Virus record (IMG/VR): IMGVR_UViG_3300045885_000359
Coordinates: 1-47,103 of that record
Origin: a virus
DNA: 47,103 nt
Reading direction: 5' to 3' (one strand)
In this document: positions 38,775-46,329 of the stretch, piece after piece
Layout: every line of letters starts with the position of its first letter
Numbering within the stretch: position 1 is the stretch's first letter
Made by a program: the position numbers and the translations under genes
The notes under the pieces: model-generated
Told to the model about the DNA's origin: nothing
Seen by the model: the letters and a program-made list of their open reading frames with translations, nothing else
Databases searched by the model: none

Positions 38775-41095
38775 TGGCGATGCCTGAGAACCAGCTCGGC
38801 GCGGCCCTGGCCGCGATGACCCAGCAGGCGTCCGCGCCGCCGTCGGCGCCGATGGGCGGGATGCCGCCGGGCCCGCCGCCGATCCAGTACGACCCCGGCG
38901 CCATCGTCGATCTCATCAAGCGCAAGCGCGAAGAGTGGAGCCACGGGCGCATGAACCGTCTGCGTCCGGCCTACAGGAACCTCCTCTTCCTGCGCGGCCG
39001 GCAGTGGATCCGCTGGGATCGCGGCAGTGCGCGTTATCGCGACGTGGTGCTGCCGCCCACCGTGCCGATGCCGGTGACGAACCGCTACGCCTCGACCATG
39101 GCCGCGGTCATCTCCGTGTTCGCGCGCATCGAGCCGCGGCTCAACTATCTGCCGGCCACCGACGACGCTGACGATCGCGCGACGGCCGATGTCGCCGGGC
39201 GCGTGATCGAGGTGGTGGAAGACGAGGTCGGCATCCGCATGCTGCGGCAGTACCTCGCGCAGTGGGTGGGGCACACCGGCGACGCGTGGCTCGAGACCGG
39301 CTACGATCCGGATCCGCGCTGGGGCACGCGGCTGATCCCAGACGAGATGTGTCCGACGTGCGCGCTCCAGCAGCCGCCGACGCCGCAGGGGCAGTGCGCG
39401 GCGTGCGGGCAGCCGACGCAGCCGGCCATGGGCCCGGACGGCGCGCCGCTCGGCCAGCAGGCGCCGATCGGCCGCGTGTACGCCGATGTCGTCTCGTGCT
39501 TCGAGATGTTCGCGGATCCATCCATCACGGACTGGACGAAACAGCGCGAGTGCTTGCGGGAAAAGGCGATGCCGCTCGATCACGCCCGGGAGCGCTGGCC
39601 CGAGCTCGCGGACTCGCTGCAGGCGGACTCGATGGGCTCCGTGCAGGATGCGTTTTATCAGGAATCGCTGCCGACGCTCGGCGCCTACATGGGCGAGACC
39701 TCCAGGCGCGCCGACACGGGCGCCGGCATGGCGAAGAAGATCACCGAAAGCTGGTTCTGGCAGCTTCCGACCAAGCAATACCCCGAGGGCTTGCTCGCCA
39801 TCACCATCGGCAAGAATCACCAGCTCGCGCACGCGGGCCCGCTGCCGTACAAGGATTCGCGCGGCAATCCGTTTCTCCCGTTCACGTGGTTTCCTCAGCA
39901 GCTCGTGCCCGGTTCCGGATGGTCGAAGACCGTCGCCGACGATGTCGCGCTCAAGCAAGCGCAGCGCAATCGCTGGGAGTCGATCATCGAGATGTCCGGC
40001 ATGTCCATGGGCAACGCCGTCTGGCTCTTGCCCGAGGGCAGCAACGTCGTCAACCTCACCGGCACGCCGGGGCAGGTGATCCGCTATTCCCCGCTCGTGC
40101 CGGCGAAGCCCGAGCGCGTGGCCGGGCAGCCGATCAACGGCAGCTTCGTCAGCTACCTGGAGAAGATCGACGCCGATTTCGAGGAGCTGGCGGCGACGTT
40201 TGATGTCATCAAGGGGGCCAGGCCCGAAGGCGTGTCGGCGGGCATCGCGCTCCAGATTCTCAACGAGCGCGGCCAGAGCCGCTTCGCCCCGCTGTTCATC
40301 ACGTGGGAAGTCGCGTGGTCACAGTGGAGCCTGCAGGCGATCGATATCTTCCGGCAGTTCGTCACCGAGCCGCGCATGCTGCAGCTCCAGGGGCGCGACG
40401 GGCAGTGGGAAGTTCAAAAGTTTCTCGGCGCCGATCTACGCGGCCACGTCAACGTCGTCGCGGAGGCGGGCAGCGCGCTCCCGCGGACGAACATGGCCGA
40501 GCGCGCGGAGATCGAGCAATTGATCTCGCTCGGCATCGTGCAGCCCATGGATCCCGAGCAGCGGTTCAAGATCCTGCAGGTGTACGGCCGCACGCGTTTC
40601 GTCGAGACCTTCGCGCTCGACGCCAAGAACGCCGTGATGGAGGATGAGGCGTTCGCCGCACTCGCCCAGGATCCGCGGATGCAGCAGGCGGCGCCCGAGG
40701 AGCTGGCCGAGCTGCAGATGCTCGACTACGAGTCGATCGTGCAGGTCTTCGCCGGCCTGGGCGTGCAGCTCCCGCGCGTGCGGCCGTCGGTCGACGATCA
40801 CGGGATCCACAGCCGCGAGCACGGCAAGTTCCTCAAGGGCCAGTACAGCCAGAGCCTGCCGCCCATGATCCAGATGCTGGCCGAGCGGCACAAGGCCGCG
40901 CACGATCAGCTCTCGATGGAGCAGATGATGGCCATGCAGCAGGCCCAGGGCGGCGCCGGCAACCCGGCGCGGCCAGGAGCGCCGCCTGGACGGGGCGCGC
41001 CGGCCCGGCCGAATCAGAACCCGCTGAACGCGGGCAGCTCGCCGAAGCGCATGGAAGGGGAGTTCGAGGAGATGGGCGAGAAGAAAGGAGTCTAG
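38774..41095 (+). CDS. Portal protein, P22-type, with inserted zinc ribbon
   Basis: A 773-residue protein, close to the size of P22-type portals. After a Pro/Met-rich leader come the typical features: helical wing, PVTNRYASTMAAVI, the WGTRL region, and a C-terminal crown and barrel with long helices. Residues about 191-213 contain CPTCALQ...GQCAACGQ, two Cys pairs of a zinc ribbon inserted in the wing, which is unusual. The portal forms the DNA entry ring of the head. The tail is Gln/Met/Pro-rich. Confidence 0.8.
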   Translation: MAMPENQLGAALAAMTQQASAPPSAPMGGMPPGPPPIQYDPGAIVDLIKRKREEWSHGRMNRLRPAYRNLLFLRGRQWIRWDRGSARYRDVVLPPTVPMPVTNRYASTMAAVISVFARIEPRLNYLPATDDADDRATADVAGRVIEVVEDEVGIRMLRQYLAQWVGHTGDAWLETGYDPDPRWGTRLIPDEMCPTCALQQPPTPQGQCAACGQPTQPAMGPDGAPLGQQAPIGRVYADVVSCFEMFADPSITDWTKQRECLREKAMPLDHARERWPELADSLQADSMGSVQDAFYQESLPTLGAYMGETSRRADTGAGMAKKITESWFWQLPTKQYPEGLLAITIGKNHQLAHAGPLPYKDSRGNPFLPFTWFPQQLVPGSGWSKTVADDVALKQAQRNRWESIIEMSGMSMGNAVWLLPEGSNVVNLTGTPGQVIRYSPLVPAKPERVAGQPINGSFVSYLEKIDADFEELAATFDVIKGARPEGVSAGIALQILNERGQSRFAPLFITWEVAWSQWSLQAIDIFRQFVTEPRMLQLQGRDGQWEVQKFLGADLRGHVNVVAEAGSALPRTNMAERAEIEQLISLGIVQPMDPEQRFKILQVYGRTRFVETFALDAKNAVMEDEAFAALAQDPRMQQAAPEELAELQMLDYESIVQVFAGLGVQLPRVRPSVDDHGIHSREHGKFLKGQYSQSLPPMIQMLAERHKAAHDQLSMEQMMAMQQAQGGAGNPARPGAPPGRGAPARPNQNPLNAGSSPKRMEGEFEEMGEKKGV

Positions 41096-41097
41096 CG

Positions 41098-41202
41098 ATG
41101 CCGAGACTGGAAGAGGCGTTGGAGCGGTTGGCGGGCGCGACGGAGCAGATCGCCGAGCGCGAGGACGGGCCCAAGCCCAAGCCGAAGGACCGCGACCGCT
41201 AG
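41098..41202 (+). CDS. 34-residue peptide after the portal
   Basis: ATG 41098 follows AAAGGAG by eight bases and gives a 34-residue charged helix with a Lys/Pro/Asp-rich tail. It overlaps the stop of the minus-strand gene by four bases. The ribosome-binding site and composition support a real peptide; function unknown. Confidence 0.5.
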   Translation: MPRLEEALERLAGATEQIAEREDGPKPKPKDRDR

Positions 41203-41462
41203 GCGACGCGCCGGAAGCGCGCGAGGTAGGCGGACGGAAATCCGCTCTCCTCGCGCGCGAGGGCGAGGAGCACCGGGGCGAGCGTTTCGTCGTCGGTGAT
41301 CCACGGGGTGGTGCCGACGGGGGTGTCGCGTCGTACGACTGATTCCCCCTCCGGGGTGTCGATGACGACGGCGATCAGCATTTCGATGCGGGGCGTCGTG
41401 CGCGTCGAGTGAAGTTCGTCCAAGGGGGGCGCCGGACCGGGGAATGGGCGAAGGGTTCTCAT
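41199..41462 (-). CDS. Small minus-strand protein inside the late block
   Basis: An 87-residue protein. ATG 41462 overlaps the upstream stop as ATGA, which fixes the start. Residues 30-55 look beta-rich (IEMLIAVVIDTPEGESVV) and the C-terminus is helical. A minus-strand gene within the plus-strand head cluster suggests an inserted accessory cassette expressed separately from the late genes. Function unknown. Confidence 0.5.
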   Translation of the reverse strand: MRTLRPFPGPAPPLDELHSTRTTPRIEMLIAVVIDTPEGESVVRRDTPVGTTPWITDDETLAPVLLALAREESGFPSAYLARFRRVA

Positions 41463-41665
41463 GACCACGCCCGTTGCTGCTGCGCTTCAATGGAGCCCCG
41501 GCCCGGCAACCCGACGATAGCACCGTTCGGCGTTCGGCGAACAGTCCCGAACGTTCGGTGAATGTTCGGCGGATTCGCGGGGCTTTCTCCCACCGGTAAC
41601 GTGTCACGCTCTTCGGGGTCCGTTAAGCCGTGACCGTTTCCCACCTGGTTCGTAAGATTCGTCAA
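41459..41665 (-). CDS. Possible small minus-strand protein upstream of the 41199 gene
   Basis: A 68-codon frame from TTG 41665; GTG 41644 is an alternative start. Its stop forms an ATGA junction with the next start, which argues that it is translated. The product is polar (GLTDPEERDTLPVGESPANPP). The region 41524-41570 inside it contains repeated GTTCGG and the palindrome CGAACGTTCG, so control sites may overlap the gene. A copy of the dispersed motif lies at 41585. Confidence 0.35.
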   Translation of the reverse strand: MTNLTNQVGNGHGLTDPEERDTLPVGESPANPPNIHRTFGTVRRTPNGAIVGLPGRGSIEAQQQRAWS

Positions 41666-42152
41666 TTTCGTACGGCCCTAGCACGGGACCCCATGGCCGA
41701 GTCAAGACCCCCTAACTATCCGTTATCGTTCGCCGTAGGTCGTCCTGGATCATGCTGGTATGCCGATGTCATACATGTGCCCGGCGGTGGGAGAAAAGGG
41801 TACTTCGGTAGGAGAAGGAGACCGTAAGTACCTGTAATCGTTGGGGCTATTCTTGTTCCCTGGATCTCGCGTGGCCCCCCGATGTCCCCCCTTTCGAGGC
41901 AATTGCCTGGACTAAAGGCCCACGGCCTACGCGGTTAACGCGGTTAACGCGGTGTTGGACAGGTTGGACAGGTTGGACAGGTCCTGGAGCTCGCGGCAGG
42001 GGAACACTTTTCTCCCACCGGGGCGGACACCTTGTCCGCGTGTCCGGGCCTTGTCCGCCGGGGGCATCAGGTAATAGGGGATCCCTATGCCTTCACCGCC
42101 GGGCTCGCTCTAGCGTTACCTCGAAGTTACGGCTACTACGGGTAGATTCAGC
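41666..42152. promoter_or_regulatory. Operator-dense non-coding region upstream of the capsid block
   Basis: This stretch has no convincing gene. It holds two dispersed-motif copies (41785 reverse, 42010 forward), GCGGTTAAC twice in tandem (41931, 41940) and TTGGACAGG three times in perfect 9-bp tandem (41955, 41964, 41973). It also holds the palindrome CGGACA-CCT-TGTCCG (42024-42038) and further TGTCCG copies to 42057. The repeated GGACA/TGTCC half-sites look like a cooperative repressor or activator binding cluster. Confidence 0.55.
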
Positions 42153-42181
42153 TTGACACCATCGGAAATCCCAATGATAAG
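42153..42181 (+). promoter_or_regulatory. Promoter directly before the 42191 gene
   Basis: A perfect TTGACA (42153-42158), a 17-bp spacer and GATAAG (42176-42181). Transcription would begin at about 42188, only two or three bases before ATG 42191, so the message would be almost leaderless. The operator-dense region lies just upstream. Confidence 0.6.
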
Positions 42182-42190
42182 GTTGCCTCG

Positions 42191-42400
42191 ATGCCGCTCA
42201 AGGGTAACGTCCGTTACCGCGTGACGCACCGGGGGGGTCAGCCGGTCCGGCTGGCCTTCCGGGGGCCCGGCAAGGGCCAGGTCGTCGAGGCCAAGAACCT
42301 GAAGACCGGCGACACGCACACCCCCAAGGAGTTCGCCGCCGAGAAGAAGGCCGGACCTCCGAAGCGGCCGGGCGGCCTCTCGCGGCTCATGGAGGAGTAA
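42191..42400 (+). CDS. Small basic protein from a nearly leaderless transcript
   Basis: A 69-residue protein. Residues 1-45 look like a small beta barrel (NVRYRVTHRGGQPVRLAFRGPG... VVEAKNLKTGD) and the rest is Lys/Pro-rich. No Shine-Dalgarno precedes ATG 42191 and the promoter ends ten bases before it. A terminator follows at 42487, so this gene may be transcribed by itself. It could be a head decoration, a regulator or a lysogen-expressed peptide; unknown. Confidence 0.6.
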   Translation: MPLKGNVRYRVTHRGGQPVRLAFRGPGKGQVVEAKNLKTGDTHTPKEFAAEKKAGPPKRPGGLSRLMEE

Positions 42401-42486
42401 AGCCGAGCTAGCTGAACACTCGCGGGTGGGCTCGACGGGGCCCCGTAAGCCCGGCTCCTCGTAGCCGAGGCCCGAGGACGGAACGG

Positions 42487-42526
42487 AACGAGGCCGTTGG
42501 GGAAACCCGGCGGCCTCGTTTTGTTT
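42487..42526 (+). terminator. Rho-independent terminator before the scaffold gene
   Basis: AACGAGGCCG (42487-42496) pairs with CGGCCTCGTT (42511-42520), with an inner GGG-GAAA-CCC stem-loop and the U-rich run TTTTGTTT. It is the clearest intrinsic terminator in the window. It lies between the small 42191 gene and the scaffold gene, so scaffold and capsid expression must read through it or use another start. The 42401-42486 stretch before it holds short GC inverted repeats only. Confidence 0.75.
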
Positions 42527-42543
42527 CGGCTCCCTTCGCTGCG

Positions 42544-43380
42544 ATGCGAGGCGCGGCGCGAGCGAACCAGATGGACGAGATGGAAGGCGTAGCCGCTGAC
42601 TCCAGCGGCGCGGGTTCGCCCCCCGCACCAGTTGACAGCGCGTCACCCACGTCGGCCGCGACGCAAAACACGGATCCCGACGCGCAGGTCCCGTTTCACC
42701 GTCACCCGCGGTTCCAGCAGCTCATCGCCCAGAACCGCGAGCACCAGCAGAACATCAGGCACCTCACCGAACGGCTCGCCCGCGCCGAGCACTTCCAGCA
42801 TTACCGCCAGCAGCAGCCCGCCGAGCCGCCGAGCCAGGAGATGGTCGACGCCGCGCGCGCGCTCAAGCTCCTGATGCAGTCCGATCCCGAGCTGCGCGAG
42901 CTGTACGAGCAGCGGCAAGCCTTCCGGCTGCTTCCCCAGCTTCATCAGGGATACCAGTCGCTCCACCAGGCGCACCAGCGGGGCATCGTCAGCAGCGGTA
43001 CGTCGCAGATCGCTTCGCTCGCCAAGGATCTCGGGCTGTCGACCGACCCCAAGGCGTTGCGCCACGTCGAGGAGATGGTGGCGGGAGTCATCCGGAGCGA
43101 TCCCGACCTCGATGCGCGGTTCCGGGCCGGTGACGGTAGCGCGATCGCCGAAGCCTTCAACGAGGTACGTGCCTCGTTCCTTGACGGATTGCGCCGCCAG
43201 CAGACGACGGCGCTCACCTCCACGAAACAGCGCATGCAGCAGCTTCCCTCGCCCCTGCGTGGCGGTAGTGCGCGCGGCGCCGAGCTGCCGGAGAAGCCCG
43301 TCGAGGGCCAGGAACGGCAATTCGAGCAGGCGTTGCACCAGAAGGCCATGGCGCGGCTGCGGGAGCTGATGCCGGGGTAA
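42544..43380 (+). CDS. Capsid scaffolding protein
   Basis: A 278-residue protein; ATG 42571 is an alternative start. It begins with a Ser/Pro/Ala-rich leader. A Gln/Arg/His-rich helical region follows (VPFHRHPRFQQLIAQNREHQQNIRHLTERLARAEHF with coiled-coil spacing), then more helices, and it ends with a basic helical tail. Low hydrophobicity, high helix content and position immediately before the major capsid gene match phage scaffolds, which guide shell assembly and then leave. Confidence 0.7.
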   Translation: MRGAARANQMDEMEGVAADSSGAGSPPAPVDSASPTSAATQNTDPDAQVPFHRHPRFQQLIAQNREHQQNIRHLTERLARAEHFQHYRQQQPAEPPSQEMVDAARALKLLMQSDPELRELYEQRQAFRLLPQLHQGYQSLHQAHQRGIVSSGTSQIASLAKDLGLSTDPKALRHVEEMVAGVIRSDPDLDARFRAGDGSAIAEAFNEVRASFLDGLRRQQTTALTSTKQRMQQLPSPLRGGSARGAELPEKPVEGQERQFEQALHQKAMARLRELMPG

Positions 43381-43383
43381 TCC

Positions 43384-44682
43384 ATGGCCGGACAGGACAC
43401 TACTGCCTACGACGAGGTCCTCAAGGATGTCTATGAGGGCGGAATCCGCGAGCTGATTCCGACCAAGGTCAAGATGCTCGACCGTTTCTTGCAGAAGGAA
43501 GCGCGCGACTGGGGTGGCCGCACCGTGACGTATCCGGTGCACGTGCGTCGCAACCAGGGCAGCGGCTGGGCGAGTGAGAACGGCAACCTCCCCGCTGCTC
43601 AGATGCAGGGCTACACCAACACGCGCATCCCGATGCGGTTTCAATACGGCAGAATTTTGCTGACCGCGCAAGTGATGAAAGCCTCGCAGGGCGAGCGCCA
43701 TGCGTTCGCCGCCGCGATGGAGCAGGAGATGCGCGGCATCATCACCGACATGTCCTCGGAGCGCGGGCGCGCGATCTGGGGCGACGGGCGCGGTGTCTTC
43801 GCGCTGGTCAACGGTGATCCCGGCACCGGCACCACGGTGACCGTGGACGCGCCGGGCGGCATCGCCGGCGCGACGAACGGCGCCAGGTTTTTGAACCCGG
43901 GCATGGCGATCGCGTTCATCGATCCCACCACCGGGACCATGCGGGCCTCGGCGAATCGCACCATCCAGTCGATCGCGTCCACCGGCACCACCATCACCGT
44001 CGACTCGGCGATGGCCGCAGCGGTCGCCGACAACGACTACATCGTGCGGGTCAACACCACCGGCGCGACCGACGTGTCCGACAGCGGGTACCAGAAGGAG
44101 ATGATGGGCCTCCTCGGGTTGATCGATGACGGGACGTACGTGCAGACCCTGCACAACATCAACCGCACGACTTACCCGTTGTGGGCGAGCAACGTCATCA
44201 CCGGCGTGGGTGCGCTCTCCGCCGACGTGATCCAGCGCGGCATCGATCTCGCGGACCAGCTCGGCGACGGCGAGATCAGCCTGCTGGCGATGCATCACAG
44301 CGTGCGCCGCGCGTACCTCGCGGTCACGAACGACGCCCGGCGCTACGTGGGCTCGGATTTGCTGAACCCCGACGCCGGCACGCGCGCCGCTCGCGGGCGC
44401 GACATGAGCTTCGGCGGCATCACCGTCATGGCGGAGAAGTACGCGCCCTATTCGATGATCTTCGGCATCGACGAGTCGTATCTCACTCGCTACACCATGA
44501 CCAACGGCGAGTGGGCGGACGAGGACGGCGCGATCCTCTGCCGCGTCGGCACCGGCTCCGCGGCGAGGGATGCGTTCGAAGCGTTTTACAGAATCTGGGA
44601 CAATTCGGCCTTCGAAAAGCCCGCCTCGAGCTTCCGGCTCGAGGGCATCACCGCGACCGTCGTCGTCGCGCACGTGCACTAA
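43384..44682 (+). CDS. Major capsid protein
   Basis: A 432-residue protein. The N-terminal helical arm (DEVLKDVYEGGIRELIPTKVKMLDR) is followed by YPVHVRRNQG, QYGRILLTAQVMKAS and long beta stretches. GGITVMAEKYAP and the final beta strands resemble phage coat proteins of the HK97 fold. Size and location, three bases after the scaffold gene and downstream of the portal, support the call. The domain from about 150 to 260 is Thr/Gly/Ala-rich and may be an insertion on the capsid surface. Confidence 0.8.
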   Translation: MAGQDTTAYDEVLKDVYEGGIRELIPTKVKMLDRFLQKEARDWGGRTVTYPVHVRRNQGSGWASENGNLPAAQMQGYTNTRIPMRFQYGRILLTAQVMKASQGERHAFAAAMEQEMRGIITDMSSERGRAIWGDGRGVFALVNGDPGTGTTVTVDAPGGIAGATNGARFLNPGMAIAFIDPTTGTMRASANRTIQSIASTGTTITVDSAMAAAVADNDYIVRVNTTGATDVSDSGYQKEMMGLLGLIDDGTYVQTLHNINRTTYPLWASNVITGVGALSADVIQRGIDLADQLGDGEISLLAMHHSVRRAYLAVTNDARRYVGSDLLNPDAGTRAARGRDMSFGGITVMAEKYAPYSMIFGIDESYLTRYTMTNGEWADEDGAILCRVGTGSAARDAFEAFYRIWDNSAFEKPASSFRLEGITATVVVAHVH

Positions 44683-44685
44683 GCC

Positions 44686-45132
44686 ATGCTGCTCGACGAC
44701 GCCGACCAGAGCGCGCCGCCGATCGATTACCGGGTGGTCACCCTGCGCGATCGCGCGCAGGGTGTCCCGCCGCTCGAAGTGCTGTTCAACGGGCAACCGT
44801 TCAAGTGGTCCGCCGCGCGGCCGGAGATGACGCTGCCCTACGTGGTCGCGCGGCACATGCTGACGCACGAGCACGCGCACGCGCACACCGACCATGGCTT
44901 CGTGTGCCGGCTCGCTGCCATCAACCCGCCGCCCGAGCTGGCCATTGAGTGCGGCGGCGATCACATCCTCGATGCGAGCCCCGTGGTGGTCGACACGGGG
45001 CGCATCGAGGGCTGGGATGTCGATTCGGCCGATCCCGATCGGGCGTCGGCCAGGGTCATCAACGTGGGATCGGTGCGGACGGATTTCTCCCACCAGGGGA
45101 TGCCGAGCCACGCCCTGATCCGGGACCGCTAG
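44686..45132 (+). CDS. Unknown head-region protein
   Basis: A 148-residue protein three bases after the capsid gene. It contains a His-rich segment (HMLTHEHAHAHTDHGF, about residues 57-72), which could bind a metal, and a mixed beta-rich second half with a copy of the dispersed motif at 45085. No HExxH zinc-protease motif is complete. Its place suggests a capsid-associated role. Confidence 0.55.
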   Translation: MLLDDADQSAPPIDYRVVTLRDRAQGVPPLEVLFNGQPFKWSAARPEMTLPYVVARHMLTHEHAHAHTDHGFVCRLAAINPPPELAIECGGDHILDASPVVVDTGRIEGWDVDSADPDRASARVINVGSVRTDFSHQGMPSHALIRDR

Positions 45133-45144
45133 GAGGCCGCCACC

Positions 45145-45618
45145 ATGTCGAACACTGCCACCCTCTACCAGCTCGCGGCCTCCGCGCAGTACGAGCGCGA
45201 CGGCCTGAACCGGGTGCTGGAGATCCTGAAGCGTACCCTCGGCGATTACGAGGAGCTGAGCGACGCGCTCGTCATGACGCGGCTCAATCCCTCGTCCGCC
45301 GCGGTCGAGGCCACGGCGTGGACCAACGCCGCCGTGCGGCTCTACCTGATGCACGCGGCGTCGCCGGCCGGAGCGACCACCGCGGCGTTCCTGCAGGTGT
45401 TCAGCACTTCCAGCGCGTCGGTGACCCTCGGCACCACGCGGCCGGATACCGGGCTCAAGCTCTCGCCGGGGGCGAGCAAGACGCTGCTGTTCCTGCCCGG
45501 CAACAACGACAGCGATTTCGCGGCCGGGCTGTCCATCGCGGCCACCACGACCGCGGGCGGGGCCACTGGGGTGAATTCCACCAACGCCCCCGTGGTGACG
45601 ATCGTCGCCAACAAGTAA
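45145..45618 (+). CDS. Putative head decoration or minor structural protein
   Basis: A 157-residue protein with AGGAGG upstream of ATG 45145. The N-terminal 60 residues are helical. The C-terminal 95 residues are Thr/Ser/Ala/Gly-rich and beta-like (ASVTLGTTRPDTGLKLSPGASKTLLFLPGNN), as in small capsid-binding proteins. It lies two genes after the major capsid gene. The decoration role is inferred from size and composition. Confidence 0.55.
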   Translation: MSNTATLYQLAASAQYERDGLNRVLEILKRTLGDYEELSDALVMTRLNPSSAAVEATAWTNAAVRLYLMHAASPAGATTAAFLQVFSTSSASVTLGTTRPDTGLKLSPGASKTLLFLPGNNDSDFAAGLSIAATTTAGGATGVNSTNAPVVTIVANK

Positions 45619-46329
45619 GTGATCCCGGTCGAGAGTCGGCACCCGCCGGGCGTGGTCGGGCTGCCGTGTGGAGAGCTGGCGCGGTACTCGCTCTTCACCG
45701 CGGCGATGCTGGGCCTCCACGTTCCGGCGGGTACGACCCTCGCCATGGCTTGCGGCTACGACACCAGTTACAACTCCAACGACTGCATCCAGATGATGCT
45801 GCGCGATCCGGCCGCGCAGTGGATCTGGCTGATGGACGACGATCATCGCTTCGAGCCGGATACCCTGCTGCGGTTGCTCGATCACGACGTGGACGTGGTG
45901 GTGCCGCTGTACTGCTACCGCCAACCGCCGTGCGGGCCCGTGGCCTACAAGGACGTGACCGACGCCTTCACGTTCACGCCGTACTCGTGGGAAGACCTGG
46001 AAGGCAAGGCGGGGCTGCTGCCCGTGGTGGCCGCGGGCAAGGGGGGCCTCCTGGTGCGCCGGCGCGCGCTGGAGGCGATCCCCGCGCCGTGGTTCGAGCG
46101 CCAGGGCGTGCTCGGCGAGGACCTGCACTTCTTCGCGAAGTGCCACCTCGCTGGCTTCCGCCCCTGCGTGGATCTCGACACGCCCCTGCGCCACCTGACG
46201 ACGGTGGACATCCTGCCGCGGCGCGACGCACAGGGCCGCTGGTGCGCCGGGGTCGATCTCAAGCGCGACGTGATCGTGGAGCTGTGGCCGGAGAAATATC
46301 GCCATGACCCCACCGTCGAGCTTCGTTAA
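45619..46329 (+). CDS. GT-A type glycosyltransferase
   Basis: A 236-residue protein starting at GTG 45619, directly after the previous stop. Residues 65-80 (AQWIWLMDDDHRFEPD) are the strand and DxD metal/nucleotide-sugar site of GT2/GT-A enzymes. KGGLLVRRRALEAI (about 140-155) and GEDLHFFAKCHLAG (about 169-182) match the acceptor-side and catalytic-base regions. It would transfer a sugar from a nucleotide donor. Among head genes, virion glycosylation is plausible; DNA-base or host-surface modification are alternatives. It overlaps the next gene by 26 bases. Confidence 0.75.
   Translation: MIPVESRHPPGVVGLPCGELARYSLFTAAMLGLHVPAGTTLAMACGYDTSYNSNDCIQMMLRDPAAQWIWLMDDDHRFEPDTLLRLLDHDVDVVVPLYCYRQPPCGPVAYKDVTDAFTFTPYSWEDLEGKAGLLPVVAAGKGGLLVRRRALEAIPAPWFERQGVLGEDLHFFAKCHLAGFRPCVDLDTPLRHLTTVDILPRRDAQGRWCAGVDLKRDVIVELWPEKYRHDPTVELR

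Noticed and set aside
41630-41827. Plus-strand frame of 65 codons
   Set aside because: Low third-position GC, no ribosome-binding site, and overlap with the minus-strand gene and motif copies.
42401-42486. A second tRNA after the 42191 gene
   Set aside because: There are GC-rich inverted repeats and a CGTAAG loop, but no T-loop consensus and no CCA-ended acceptor pairing.
42643-46305. A 1220-codon minus-strand frame opposite the capsid and head genes
   Set aside because: It is Arg/His/Leu/Gly-rich with no domain, and lies exactly antisense to well-supported structural genes; long antisense frames are expected in GC-rich DNA.
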